Source: Caldilineaceae bacterium (GTDB taxonomy: Bacteria > Chloroflexota > Anaerolineae > Caldilineales > Caldilineaceae). From it: 47,911 bases of DNA. The stretch is from the NCBI GenBank assembly GCA_022842065.1, contig JALHQH010000072.1, positions 1-47,911 of the forward strand, read 5' to 3'. The position numbers and the translations under genes are program-made. The notes beneath the pieces are model-generated. The model had not been told where the DNA came from. It saw only the letters and a program-made list of their open reading frames with translations, and did not search any database. Positions 8,964-16,484 of this stretch are shown in pieces. The number at the start of each line of letters is the position of its first letter. Position 1 is the stretch's first letter.

Positions 8964-8998
8964 TGCGTGGTCGTCTGGTTGCGTCGTCCAGACCACGC
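8964..8998. terminator. Hairpin downstream of the response regulator
   Basis: GCGTGGTC...CTGG (from 8965) pairs with CCAG-ACCACGC (to 8998), leaving a short bulge and a loop of about nine bases. It lies between the convergent regulator and dehydrogenase genes. No T-run follows, so it is a possible rather than a proven terminator. Confidence 0.5.
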
Positions 8999-9115
8999 GA
9001 CTGCGCGACTGCTTTTCATCGTTAGTGGTGCCGCACCTAGATGCGGTGTGTCATTGGGGGCGCCATTGGGTGCAGCATATTGCTTGAGCTGAAACCTGAT
9101 TGCTTGGCAATGGCC

Positions 9116-10153
9116 TTAGCGTAGATTGTCAAACCGTACCCCAAGTTTGATGCTTTCTGCTGGTTGCGTGACGAGCTTTGGATACTCCGTCAACAGCGCA
9201 GCAAAGGGCACAACCGGCTGGACAATTGTTTCTGTGACAAGCGCACCACTGGCCAATAGACGCCAGGCAACTTCAAACAGCCGCTCTTCATCCCAGTTTG
9301 GGTAATCCGGATTAGGCTCGCTACAGGCCCGCGAAAAGATAATTTTGGGTCGATTCATATGTGCCTCAGCCCCAAAATCTAGTCCGGCTGGGTAGGCCCC
9401 TGGCCAGGCACCGGCCACGACGGTGCCCCCATAAGCCACCGCACGTAACGCCCCTTGTAACGCCAATTGATGACCACTGTATTCGATGCAGACATCGGCT
9501 CCTCGTTTCGCCGTTGCGCGTTTGATCTCCAGCCCTACATCACAGCTGGCTGGATCAAACACTAAATCGGCACCACAGCTCAGCGCTACCTGGCGACGCC
9601 AAACAATCGGATCCACGGCAATCACCGGATAAGCCCCGGCCAATCGCGCCAGTTGTAGCGCAATCAACCCAATCGCGCCCAGGCCAAAGACCGCAACCGC
9701 ATCACCGATCCGCACATGGCCATCGCGCACGGCACCGAGTGCAAAATCAGTGGGGTCAAGGCAGACGGCCGCCTGCCAGGGAATGCCAGCCGGTAATTTG
9801 CGTACCCGCGTCCTGGGCCAGACATGCTCTTCGGCAAGGCCACCATAGCTGAAAACAATCTCCCCAAGCGCAATATCTGTTACCTCTGGCGCTTTCTCAA
9901 TCACTTCGCCGACACAGATATTGCCCAGGCGGACTGGGTAATTCACCCCCGCCGTATGCGCCATAAAAAGCTTGTATTCGTTGTCGTAACGGCCACGCGG
10001 GTTAGCGTAGCCTTTGAAGAGTGCCATTTCTGTGCCATGTTTCGCCGCCCCATAATGGCTGCGAATGCGTAACTGTCCAGCCTGTAAGGGCACATAAGGT
10101 ACTTCTCGGAAAGTGCATACCCCTGCTTCAGGAGAAATTAATTCTTTAGGCAT
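9116..10153 (-). CDS. Medium-chain (MDR) alcohol dehydrogenase-like oxidoreductase, zinc ligands lacking
   Basis: This 345-residue protein has the MDR layout: an N-terminal GroES-like domain and a Rossmann domain with FGLGAIGLIALQLAR (about 159-173) and IAVDP for NAD(P) binding. The catalytic-zinc cysteine normally found in the GICGTD segment is absent (here GAAKHGTE), and no four-cysteine structural zinc loop is visible. It thus resembles the zinc-independent or sorbitol dehydrogenase-derived group; the substrate is unknown. I start at ATG 10153, with a G-rich ribosome site immediately upstream, rather than an in-frame TTG twelve bases earlier. It is monocistronic and divergent from the small Cys-rich protein gene. 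Confidence 0.82.
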   Translation of the reverse strand: MPKELISPEAGVCTFREVPYVPLQAGQLRIRSHYGAAKHGTEMALFKGYANPRGRYDNEYKLFMAHTAGVNYPVRLGNICVGEVIEKAPEVTDIALGEIVFSYGGLAEEHVWPRTRVRKLPAGIPWQAAVCLDPTDFALGAVRDGHVRIGDAVAVFGLGAIGLIALQLARLAGAYPVIAVDPIVWRRQVALSCGADLVFDPASCDVGLEIKRATAKRGADVCIEYSGHQLALQGALRAVAYGGTVVAGAWPGAYPAGLDFGAEAHMNRPKIIFSRACSEPNPDYPNWDEERLFEVAWRLLASGALVTETIVQPVVPFAALLTEYPKLVTQPAESIKLGVRFDNLR

Positions 10154-10306
10154 TTTCCCCCCCAATTTCTATGTTTTGACACGAAACTGACGCTTGACGC
10201 GCCCCCTGATTCGAAATATAATTAAATTATCTGGAAATCTTCTGGATCGTTATCCGGCAACACCTATTGTAGCGGTGTTACCATTGTGATCACGGGAGTA
10301 GTTGTA

Positions 10307-10633
10307 ATGAATCATCGTCCTAATGTTTGCCCCTATTTACAGTGTACTGAGGCGCTGCTTACTAATATTTCTACACCAAATATTTCTACATCAATCGAAG
10401 CGTATCAGTGCCACGCAACGGAAACCCCTTTTGCACCCTCGGCTGTTCAACAAAGTAGCTGCTGTTTCAATTCGGCCCTTTTTGCTCGCTGTCCTTATTA
10501 TGCTGCCATCGGTGAGGCTAAACCTATGACGGTAATGCCACATCAACCCGCGCGCCATGACTCCTTGTTTGCCCAGCTAAGTCGGCTTTTTTCTTTTGGT
10601 AAAAAGAAGCGTCGGCGCGTTTATTATATTTGA
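10307..10633 (+). CDS. Small Cys-rich protein with the CPYL...CC...RCPYY pattern
   Basis: This 108-residue protein has no signal peptide and carries an ordered set of cysteines: CPYLQC near the start, YQCHAT, QSSCCFN and ARCPYY. I recall the same order (CPYLG ... CY/CF ... QxxYCL ... CP) from Chloroflexota proteins, where it usually precedes LysM or other domains; here it stands alone. The spacing suggests a metal site or disulfide pair. The C-terminus is a basic patch, KKKRRR, that could touch nucleic acid or membrane. GGGAG nine bases upstream supports the ATG. The gene is divergent from the dehydrogenase and ends 38 bases from the convergent sulfatase. Function unknown. Confidence 0.7.
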   Translation: MNHRPNVCPYLQCTEALLTNISTPNISTSIEAYQCHATETPFAPSAVQQSSCCFNSALFARCPYYAAIGEAKPMTVMPHQPARHDSLFAQLSRLFSFGKKKRRRVYYI

Positions 10634-10670
10634 AGCCTAATGAGCTAGCGCGGATGCATCACTTTGTGCT

Positions 10671-12068
10671 TCATGTCGGTGCAGTCAGTTGGTGTCGTAG
10701 CCATGGGTTCAACGCGCGATCATTGGTCGCCTCCATCCAGGTGAGCAGCTGTAAGCGTAGTTCGGTTAATTCATTCGTGTAGTCATGGTTGATGGCTTGG
10801 TTATGTAGCTCATTTGGATCGTTAACTAGATCATACAGCTCATCTTCTGCGGTCGCATTCCACACATACTTCCATTGTGGCGTACGTACCATCCGCTGCG
10901 TATATAGCCCAAACTGATTGCCATGATAGGTGGCGAAAATGGCTGTGCGTGGTTTCTGTACTGCTGTGACGGGGGCACCTGTCAGCTGCAACGCGGGGAG
11001 CAAGCTCTGGCCGGCAAAGCGCTTTGGCTGCTCGACTTCCGCCAGGGCACAAAAGGTCGCGGCTAAGTCGAGGGCATGGCTAACAAAGGTATTACTCTGC
11101 TGCCCAGCAACAATTCTGGCCGGCCATCGTACCAGGAGGGGAACCCGCACCAACTCTTCATACATGACATAATGTTTGTCGATCATCCCGTGGCTGCCAC
11201 AGAGATCCCCATGATCGGCACTATAGATTACCACTGTATTCTCTGCCAGCCCTAGCTCGGTCAAGGTTGCTAAAACGCGCCCAAGTTGGTGGTCGAGCAG
11301 CGTGATCTCGCCCAGATAGCGGCTGACAATCGGTGCCCAGGCTTGCCAATCCCACCCCTCAATGCCCCAAGTCCGCCGCTGCTGCTGTTGAATAAAGGGC
11401 TTCCCGACCAATGGGTCAACAAAATTCGGCCAGGGTGCGATTTGTGCCGGTGGATACATGCTGGCATATGGTTCCGGCACCACGTTGGGGAGATGGGGTT
11501 CACTTGGATCCCAGCGCAGGAAAAAAGGTACATCCTGCGTCGCCGCATGACGAAGTAACTGGATCGTCATATCCGCACCCCAGGCCAATTGTGATTGCTC
11601 TGGCCGGATGGCCCGATCAACTTCACCAAACCAGCCATTCTGTCCGGGTTTGGGTGGCAAGCCCAGGCTTTGTCGCTGACGCACGTAGTCACGCTCGGCG
11701 ACATAGAGATTGAAGCCAAAGTGGGTTGGTGGGCGTTGGCTATCAACGCCCCACTTGCCCACATAGCCCAGAAAATAACCACTGTCACGCAGGGTTTGGC
11801 TGAAGGTCGGCGTGCCTTCGGGCAAGCGGCGTTCGGCTTCGGTTCCCGGATTGGCGATCACGCCATGTTGGGTTGCCCATTGGCCGGTCAGCAATGAGGT
11901 GCGGGCCGGCGTACAGAGCGGAATCGGTGTATAGGCACGCGTAAAGTTGGCGCCCTCGGCCGCCAACTGATCCAGGTTTGGGGTCTGGATGAAGGGATGG
12001 CCATTGGCGCCAATACAGTCCGCACGATGTTGATCGGCATGGATTAGGAGGATGTTGGGTCTTGGCAT
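10671..12068 (-). CDS. Sulfatase family hydrolase
   Basis: This 465-residue protein has the type I sulfatase signature with CTPAR at C52, the cysteine that is converted to formylglycine, followed by TSLLTGQ. Metal and active-site segments are visible: LLIHADQHRADC near the N-terminus, and STVVIYSADHGDLCGSHG (about 278-295) in the alkaline phosphatase-like core. There is no signal peptide, so it should act in the cytoplasm on organic sulfate esters; a maturase (FGE or anaerobic SME) must be elsewhere. It lies 26 bases behind the SGNH hydrolase gene on the same strand, so the two are probably an operon for removing sulfate and acyl groups from a carbohydrate-like substrate. The substrate itself is a guess. 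Confidence 0.9.
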   Translation of the reverse strand: MPRPNILLIHADQHRADCIGANGHPFIQTPNLDQLAAEGANFTRAYTPIPLCTPARTSLLTGQWATQHGVIANPGTEAERRLPEGTPTFSQTLRDSGYFLGYVGKWGVDSQRPPTHFGFNLYVAERDYVRQRQSLGLPPKPGQNGWFGEVDRAIRPEQSQLAWGADMTIQLLRHAATQDVPFFLRWDPSEPHLPNVVPEPYASMYPPAQIAPWPNFVDPLVGKPFIQQQQRRTWGIEGWDWQAWAPIVSRYLGEITLLDHQLGRVLATLTELGLAENTVVIYSADHGDLCGSHGMIDKHYVMYEELVRVPLLVRWPARIVAGQQSNTFVSHALDLAATFCALAEVEQPKRFAGQSLLPALQLTGAPVTAVQKPRTAIFATYHGNQFGLYTQRMVRTPQWKYVWNATAEDELYDLVNDPNELHNQAINHDYTNELTELRLQLLTWMEATNDRALNPWLRHQLTAPT

Positions 12069-12094
12069 AGAAATTGTTGTTCTGTCTCTAGTGG

Positions 12095-12718
12095 TTAAAC
12101 TTGTGGCTGTAGCCAGTGATTAATCCAGCCGGCAATAAAAGCCCCCTGCTGGGCGCGAATAGGTTCATGAAAGTGGACATGGTCGTAATAAAGGTCGGGT
12201 CCCAGGTTATTGGTAAAGGTGAAAAGGTCGATCATGGGCACGCCGGCCTCAGCCATAATGTGATCTGCGGCTTGATTGTACGCCACACAATCTGCCGCAA
12301 AACGATAAAAGCTCACCTGGCGATGATTGTGTACCTGCTCATCGCAGGGCGTTGTCCTGATCCAAACCAAGCTCGGCCCCATTGCCCGTACGATCTGGAT
12401 AATGGCCTGTAAGTTGGCTTGATAGGTTGCTAGATCAACTTGTTTTGTCTCAGTTATGGGATCGATTTTGATGTCGTGGAGGCCACAATTAACCAGGAGG
12501 AGGTCAGCGTCAAGGCCGCCCTGGTGGTGCAGGTGCTGTAGAAAATCCAGCACCATGGTGGAATCGCCACCATTGGCCCCTTGGGGGCGATCAAGATTGA
12601 GTCGCGCCTCTGCCTCACCTTCTTTGCGGGCATAGTGCATTACGCCGTGCAGTCCTTGTTTCAGATAGGGACCATATTGCATCGAGATGCTATCCCCAAT
12701 GACATAGAGCTTTTTCAT
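12095..12718 (-). CDS. SGNH/GDSL family hydrolase
   Basis: This 207-residue protein has block I VIGDSIS with the nucleophile S10, a block III-like NCGLHDIK (about 77-84, with His in place of the usual Asn) and block V DHVHF with D179 and H182 completing the triad. No signal peptide is present. Family members are esterases, lipases or carbohydrate deacetylases. The start has a strong AGGGAGG site seven bases upstream. It is the first gene of a probable two-gene operon with the sulfatase, which favours a role in removing acyl groups from a sulfated glycan or ester. Confidence 0.86.
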   Translation of the reverse strand: MKKLYVIGDSISMQYGPYLKQGLHGVMHYARKEGEAEARLNLDRPQGANGGDSTMVLDFLQHLHHQGGLDADLLLVNCGLHDIKIDPITETKQVDLATYQANLQAIIQIVRAMGPSLVWIRTTPCDEQVHNHRQVSFYRFAADCVAYNQAADHIMAEAGVPMIDLFTFTNNLGPDLYYDHVHFHEPIRAQQGAFIAGWINHWLQPQV

Positions 12719-13143
12719 GCTTTGCCTCCCTTTGAGCTACCAGGCAACCGATGCTCATCATTGATATACTTGGCGCTGCCAGCATCTAGCATTTTTACGC
12801 GTGTAGAAAATGTGAACTCATGATAACCGCTAGTATTAATCAGCACTGTGTACAGCCTCTATACCGCGTTTTTCTTGACTCGCCAATTGGTTGCTCTACC
12901 CAGTATAATCAGCTGGGTAAACAGCCGGGGTGACAAGTAAAAATCGGCTTTTTAAGCGGCGCGCAAATGACGATGCTACTAGCGCGTTGGCGGGATGTGG
13001 ATTGGGAAAATCCACTTGTCTAGTAAGTATACTGCGTTTGAAGAGCGGAAGCAAGGGGAAAAATGAGGTAGGTGTGGCTTCTAAGGCGTGAAGTGATGGA
13101 CTGCGGCAGCAGACCACAGCCCATCACTTCGGCAGATCCTGGT
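12719..13143. other. 425-base non-coding region
   Basis: I find no supported gene here. The region holds the promoter of the hydrolase-sulfatase pair, which I cannot place, and ends in a hairpin at 13090-13130 just downstream of the next minus-strand gene. Confidence 0.5.
13090..13130 (-). terminator. Hairpin after the triple-repeat secreted protein gene
   Basis: GAAGTGATGG (13090-13099) pairs perfectly with CCATCACTTC (13121-13130), and part of the 21-base interior can pair as well. It lies 14 bases beyond the stop codon of the minus-strand gene. There is no T-run, so a termination role is inferred from position. Confidence 0.6.
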
Positions 13144-14679
13144 TTACGGCAGACTCACGTTGACATCTTCGGTGGCCAGCAGGCCCCCTTCGGCGCTAAG
13201 GATATATTGCGCGGTGACATCAGAGTTGTTATAGGCGATCACGGTATATTTGCCACGACCAGAGGCCTGAAAGCTCACCCAAAGTTGGTTGGGATCGATG
13301 CCAAAACGACCAAAACTCCCGGTCGCAATATCATAGTCAACCGGCCGCCCACCGCTGACCACGGCGCGTAGCCCTTCCTCTGTTAGCACCAGGAAGTTGA
13401 TATTTTCGCGCAAGGTCTGACTATCCTGCGGATCAAAGGTCATGCGTAGGGTAATAAAGCCATTGCGCAGGGTGGGGGACAACGCAAAGTAATGGTGTTG
13501 ATAAGGTTGCGTAAAGTTGCCGGCTAACGAGGCTACCCCAAAAGGGGTGTTGGCTAGATCGCTGCGGCTACTGACCGCTAGAACTGTGGTGGCCGCAGCT
13601 GTCGGCGTCGACTCTGGGGTTGGGGTTGCTGTGCTGGGCAAGGCTGCTGCTTTTGCTTCAGAGCTCTGCCCATAACGGTCAATTAATGCACCACCTTCTA
13701 CGACCATTTCATAGGTGGCAGGAATGGCGGTGCGGTTAAAGAGGACCGCCGTGTACTCGTTGCGCCCGGAGGCATTAAAGCTCGCCTGTAGATCATTAGG
13801 GAAGGGGCTAAAGGGGGCGGGAAAGCCAGTGGCAAGGTTGACATCGGCCGGCTGATCCCCGCGAATAATCGCATTCAGTCCGGCTTGGTCGAGAATCCAA
13901 AAGTTGACATTACCGTGGAGCGCCGGCTGATCAAGGGGATCATAGTGAAAGTTAAAGATCATTGTGCCGTTGCGAATATTGGGGGCCACCCCCAGGTAAT
14001 GCCGGCCAATGGTGTTGTCAAGTGTCCCACTTAAGCGGCTGGCCACCGCTGAGCCGAGTGGATTGGGCGGGGGCGTTGTTGTCCCCGCCGTGCTATCCGG
14101 CAATTCATCCTGGATGGTATCGAGTGCATTGGCCCCAGCTTCTGCCGCCGCGGCGAGCGATTGATTCGCACTATCAACCAGCATGGCCCCTTCGGCAACC
14201 AGGGTATAGCGAATCGCGGTGCTGGCGTTGTTGTAGACGATCACGGTGTAGTTGCCGCGCCCAACGGCACGAAAGGTAACACTCTGTTTGTTGCCAATGG
14301 GATCAAAGTCAACGGGGTTGCCCTGGGCCAACTGTAAATTTTCCGGATCTTCACCAGCACTGAAGCGGCGCATGCCATCTTCATCGAGGACCATGAAGTT
14401 GAGCAGCCCGAGCAGGTTGGGCACATCTTGTGGTTCATGCACCAGGGTTAGCGCAATCAGCCCATCGCGTTCATTGACTTCCAAACCAAAGTAGTGGGCT
14501 GTGTATTGATAGGGCAATTCACCTTGGAGTAGTGGTCCACGGATGTTGACAATCTGGCCGGGGGGGGCAGCGAACAAGGGCAGTGGGCAGAGGCTACAGC
14601 AGCAGGCAATGATGAGCGCAGTGATGAGGAAGCGCTGTACCACCGTGATAGGGGTGTTGATCACGCGTAGAGCGAACAT
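13144..14679 (-). CDS. Secreted protein with three pre-peptidase-like (PPC-type) repeat domains
   Basis: This 511-residue protein has an N-terminal export signal (hydrophobic residues about 17-38, ending LFAAPP). The rest is three homologous units of about 120 residues (roughly 45-170, 205-325 and 375-505). Each has an HYFGL/HYLGV/HYFAL strand, an NFMVLDE/NFWILDQ/NFLVLTE segment and a closing Y-T-V-I-x-Y-N-N ... AEG strand, the pattern of bacterial pre-peptidase C-terminal beta-sandwich domains. Pro/Thr-rich linkers separate the units. No catalytic domain is present, so it may be an adhesive or structural surface protein. ATG 14679 has AGGAG six bases upstream, which is why I prefer it to an in-frame ATG 42 bases earlier. 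Confidence 0.78.
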   Translation of the reverse strand: MFALRVINTPITVVQRFLITALIIACCCSLCPLPLFAAPPGQIVNIRGPLLQGELPYQYTAHYFGLEVNERDGLIALTLVHEPQDVPNLLGLLNFMVLDEDGMRRFSAGEDPENLQLAQGNPVDFDPIGNKQSVTFRAVGRGNYTVIVYNNASTAIRYTLVAEGAMLVDSANQSLAAAAEAGANALDTIQDELPDSTAGTTTPPPNPLGSAVASRLSGTLDNTIGRHYLGVAPNIRNGTMIFNFHYDPLDQPALHGNVNFWILDQAGLNAIIRGDQPADVNLATGFPAPFSPFPNDLQASFNASGRNEYTAVLFNRTAIPATYEMVVEGGALIDRYGQSSEAKAAALPSTATPTPESTPTAAATTVLAVSSRSDLANTPFGVASLAGNFTQPYQHHYFALSPTLRNGFITLRMTFDPQDSQTLRENINFLVLTEEGLRAVVSGGRPVDYDIATGSFGRFGIDPNQLWVSFQASGRGKYTVIAYNNSDVTAQYILSAEGGLLATEDVNVSLP

Positions 14680-14738
14680 GAATTCTCCTATGTTGGTAAC
14701 GGTTACTGTGGGTCGGAACAAACCACCAGTGCTAAGAG

Positions 14739-14778
14739 CCGTTTGTCGCGTCCCGCGATCACGGGACGCGACAAACGG
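14739..14778. terminator. Perfect 17 bp hairpin between ldh and the secreted protein gene
   Basis: Bases 14739-14755 pair perfectly with 14762-14778 around the loop CGATCA. It lies 61 bases beyond the ldh stop codon and 60 bases before the next gene on the same strand. There is no T-run, so it may be a factor-assisted terminator, an mRNA-protecting hairpin, or another of the region's repeats. Confidence 0.75.
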
Positions 14779-14838
14779 CGTTAGCCTGTCCCAAGCATAA
14801 CAGAAAAATGCTAGAATTATGTAGGTATTAAGGCCCAG

Positions 14839-15804
14839 TTAATGGTGTATTAAAGTACTGATTGCTGCCTTAACGACCTGTGCACTGGCTGTTAACTGTG
14901 TTTGTTCAACCACATTAAGCGGTGGGGGCATGGTTGCCAGAATGCCCTGCGCACCGAGCAGATGGGGCAAGGCAATGGTCACATCTTCAACCCCGGCGAT
15001 CGCGGGCTGGGGGGTACAGACCGTGAGGATCGCCCGTTGGTCACGGAGGATGGCATCGACAATGCGGGCCAAGGCACTGCCGATCCCATAGTAGGTCGCC
15101 CCTTTGCCTTCAATAATATAGTAGGCGGCGCGCCGGACTTGCTCGTCAATACCGGCGCGTACGGTTTCATCGAGCGTGATCCCCTGCTGCTGACAAAACG
15201 CCTCCAGCCCCATGCCGCCCACGGTGACTAACGACCAGGTGAGGACTTCCGAATCTCCATGTTCGCCCAGTACATAGGCATGAATGTGTTGCGTATCTAC
15301 CCCCAGGTGGCGGCCCAACAAGGTGCGAAAACGGGCGGTATCGAGGGTCGTCCCCGAGCCAAGCACGCGGCTGGTCGGTACACCCCTTTCGGCCGCCAAC
15401 TGCGCGGTGAGATGGGTCATCACATCGACGGGATTGGTCGCCACCACTAGCACGGCATCCGGGGCATAGGTCAACACCTGGGGCACCACTTGGCGAAAGA
15501 CCGCAGCATTGCGTTCCAGTAGCTGCAAGCGGCTCTCGCCGGGCCGTTGGTTAACACCGGCCGTAATGACAACGACGCGTGCGCCGTGTAGATCCGCATA
15601 GTCGCCCGCATAGACATCGAGGCTATGGGCAAAAGGGACCGCGTGAAAGAGGTCATTTGCTTCGGCTGCGGCGCGCGCGCGGTTGAGGTCAACGAGGACA
15701 ATTTCGCGGCCAACTGCCCGCATGACCATGGCATAGGCGGCCGTTGAGCCAACAAAGCCGCTGCCAATAATACCGATTTTGCCCGTTGGGCGTATTTCTG
15801 TCAT
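14839..15804 (-). CDS. ldh: L-lactate dehydrogenase
   Basis: This 321-residue enzyme interconverts pyruvate and L-lactate with NADH. The Rossmann motif is IGSGFVGS (13-20), with the adenine-ribose aspartate D39 in LVDL. The mobile loop reads NQRPGESR with Q86 at the specificity position, which marks lactate rather than malate dehydrogenase (Arg there). R158 in DTARFR binds the substrate carboxylate, and H182 in GEHGDS is the catalytic base. ATG 15804 has AAAGGA seven bases upstream; an in-frame start further upstream would read through the IscB relic in a different frame and is not believed. The leader is only a few bases from the relic's right end, so the insertion probably shaped this gene's 5' region. 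Confidence 0.92.
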   Translation of the reverse strand: MTEIRPTGKIGIIGSGFVGSTAAYAMVMRAVGREIVLVDLNRARAAAEANDLFHAVPFAHSLDVYAGDYADLHGARVVVITAGVNQRPGESRLQLLERNAAVFRQVVPQVLTYAPDAVLVVATNPVDVMTHLTAQLAAERGVPTSRVLGSGTTLDTARFRTLLGRHLGVDTQHIHAYVLGEHGDSEVLTWSLVTVGGMGLEAFCQQQGITLDETVRAGIDEQVRRAAYYIIEGKGATYYGIGSALARIVDAILRDQRAILTVCTPQPAIAGVEDVTIALPHLLGAQGILATMPPPLNVVEQTQLTASAQVVKAAISTLIHH

Positions 15805-15822
15805 AGAAATCCTTTCGGGAAA

Positions 15823-15843
15823 CCCATCGCCTTTAGGCAGGGG
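15823..15843 (-). repeat. Right-end hairpin of the IscB element
   Basis: GCC (15829-15831) pairs with GGC (15836-15838), and CCC (15823-15825) with GGG further out. It follows the IscB stop codon by about 25 bases and ends about 20 bases before the ldh start. Subterminal imperfect hairpins of this kind mark the ends of IS200/IS605-type elements. Confidence 0.5.
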
Positions 15844-15866
15844 AGGGATAGAGAAGCCGCCTGTAA

Positions 15867-16248
15867 TCAGGCAGGAAGTTGGTACGCGTACCCGTCTGAC
15901 TTGTGTAGAGCGCGACAATGCTTCCAGCCAATTCCCTGCACACTGCCTACGTTAAAACTACCAGTGGTACGCACCGCAACGCGTCCGACGTGCGTACCCA
16001 TCTTGACGCCACTTGGCACAAGTGCTTTAACCATATCGCCGGTCTGAAAGCCCTTGACCATGCGGTGGTACTTTTCAAGCAGGTACTCGCGCACTTCATA
16101 CCCTACTAGCTCGCCCTGCTGGTACTCTACGCCACTGATCTCGGCGTCTTGCTGCCTTCCCTTCGTTGAGCAGTTGCCGCGCTCTTGTCGCGCGGCAAGG
16201 TGTTACTGGTATTCGATTGGTATCTAATACAAAAATTCGGCTTGGCAT
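15867..16248 (-). pseudogene. iscB: Remnant of iscB RNA-guided nuclease gene, internally deleted
   Basis: The first part, from ATG 16248, reads MPSRIFVLDTNR then TPC and ARQLLNEGKAA, the conserved IscB N-terminus (RRXRR/PLIMP region). Near 16140-16155 the frame shifts and jumps to ISGVEYQQGEL and REYLLEKYHR, which in intact IscB lies just before the HNH domain. Near 16055-16065 it jumps again, to [26 protein letters not shown] and the C-terminal [16 protein letters not shown], ending at a TGA at 15867-15869. Two deletions have thus removed most of RuvC and the entire HNH domain, including CxxC and DH motifs, so about 125 of some 400-450 codons remain. It cannot encode an active nuclease. A GTG-started frame at 16094 is only the second fragment. 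Confidence 0.85.
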
Positions 16249-16249
16249 T

Positions 16250-16484
16250 GATAGCCCTCGTGCCTTGCGGCAGTAATGTTTCCCTCGACAATGTTCCAAA
16301 GGCTTGTTAGGTCTAGCACACTTCTTTAACCCACTACAGATGTTTAATGCTAGACGATAGGGCCAGGGGCTGGGACGTTACCCCTAGGTATCATGACCTA
16401 TAGAACGTAGCTAATTAAAGCTTAGTCTGGTAAGCTCTCGTCTGTTTCCTCAAAGCCCAAGGACTTCAGACTTGGGTGGCTTAC
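16250..16484 (-). ncRNA. HEARO / omega RNA of the IscB element
   Basis: The region directly upstream of the iscB start folds as expected for HEARO (HNH endonuclease-associated) RNA. On the minus strand: a 6 bp outer stem GTAAGC/GCTTAC beginning at 16484; inside it a CCCAAG/CTTGGG hairpin whose loop base TCTG can pair with a downstream CAGA as a pseudoknot; TAGGT/ACCTA; an 8 bp perfect stem (16348-16355 with 16311-16318); and a TGCC-GCAA-GGCA tetraloop hairpin (16272-16261) next to the conserved-looking GAGGGAAAC and CGAGGGCUAUCAAUGCC-type end at the iscB start. In active systems this RNA carries a guide of about 16 nt at its 5' end. The structure looks intact here although the protein is not. 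Confidence 0.78.

Larger units (their letters stand above)
15810..16484 (-). mobile_element. Decayed IscB (OMEGA) element, IS200/IS605-like, non-autonomous
   Basis: The segment combines, on the minus strand and in order, a structured omega RNA region (about 16484-16250), the N-terminus of an IscB gene (from 16248), the C-terminus of IscB (to 15867) and a subterminal hairpin at 15823-15843 with stem GCC/GGC and CCC/GGG. This is the layout of IscB elements associated with IS200/IS605 transposons. No tnpA transposase is present. The left limit is placed at the first pairing base of the omega RNA; the right limit is uncertain by about ten bases. It is squeezed between the oxidoreductase and ldh genes. 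Confidence 0.8.

Noticed and set aside
14839..15918. Longer ldh start and a malate dehydrogenase assignment
   Set aside because: The 38 extra residues read through the IscB relic in another frame and lack a ribosome site. Gln at the specificity loop (NQRPGE) marks lactate, not malate, dehydrogenase.
16096..16299. A 67-residue frame that could be called a separate small gene
   Set aside because: Its core is the IscB N-terminus from ATG 16248; the residues before it are omega RNA sequence and those after are out of frame, so it is part of the pseudogene.
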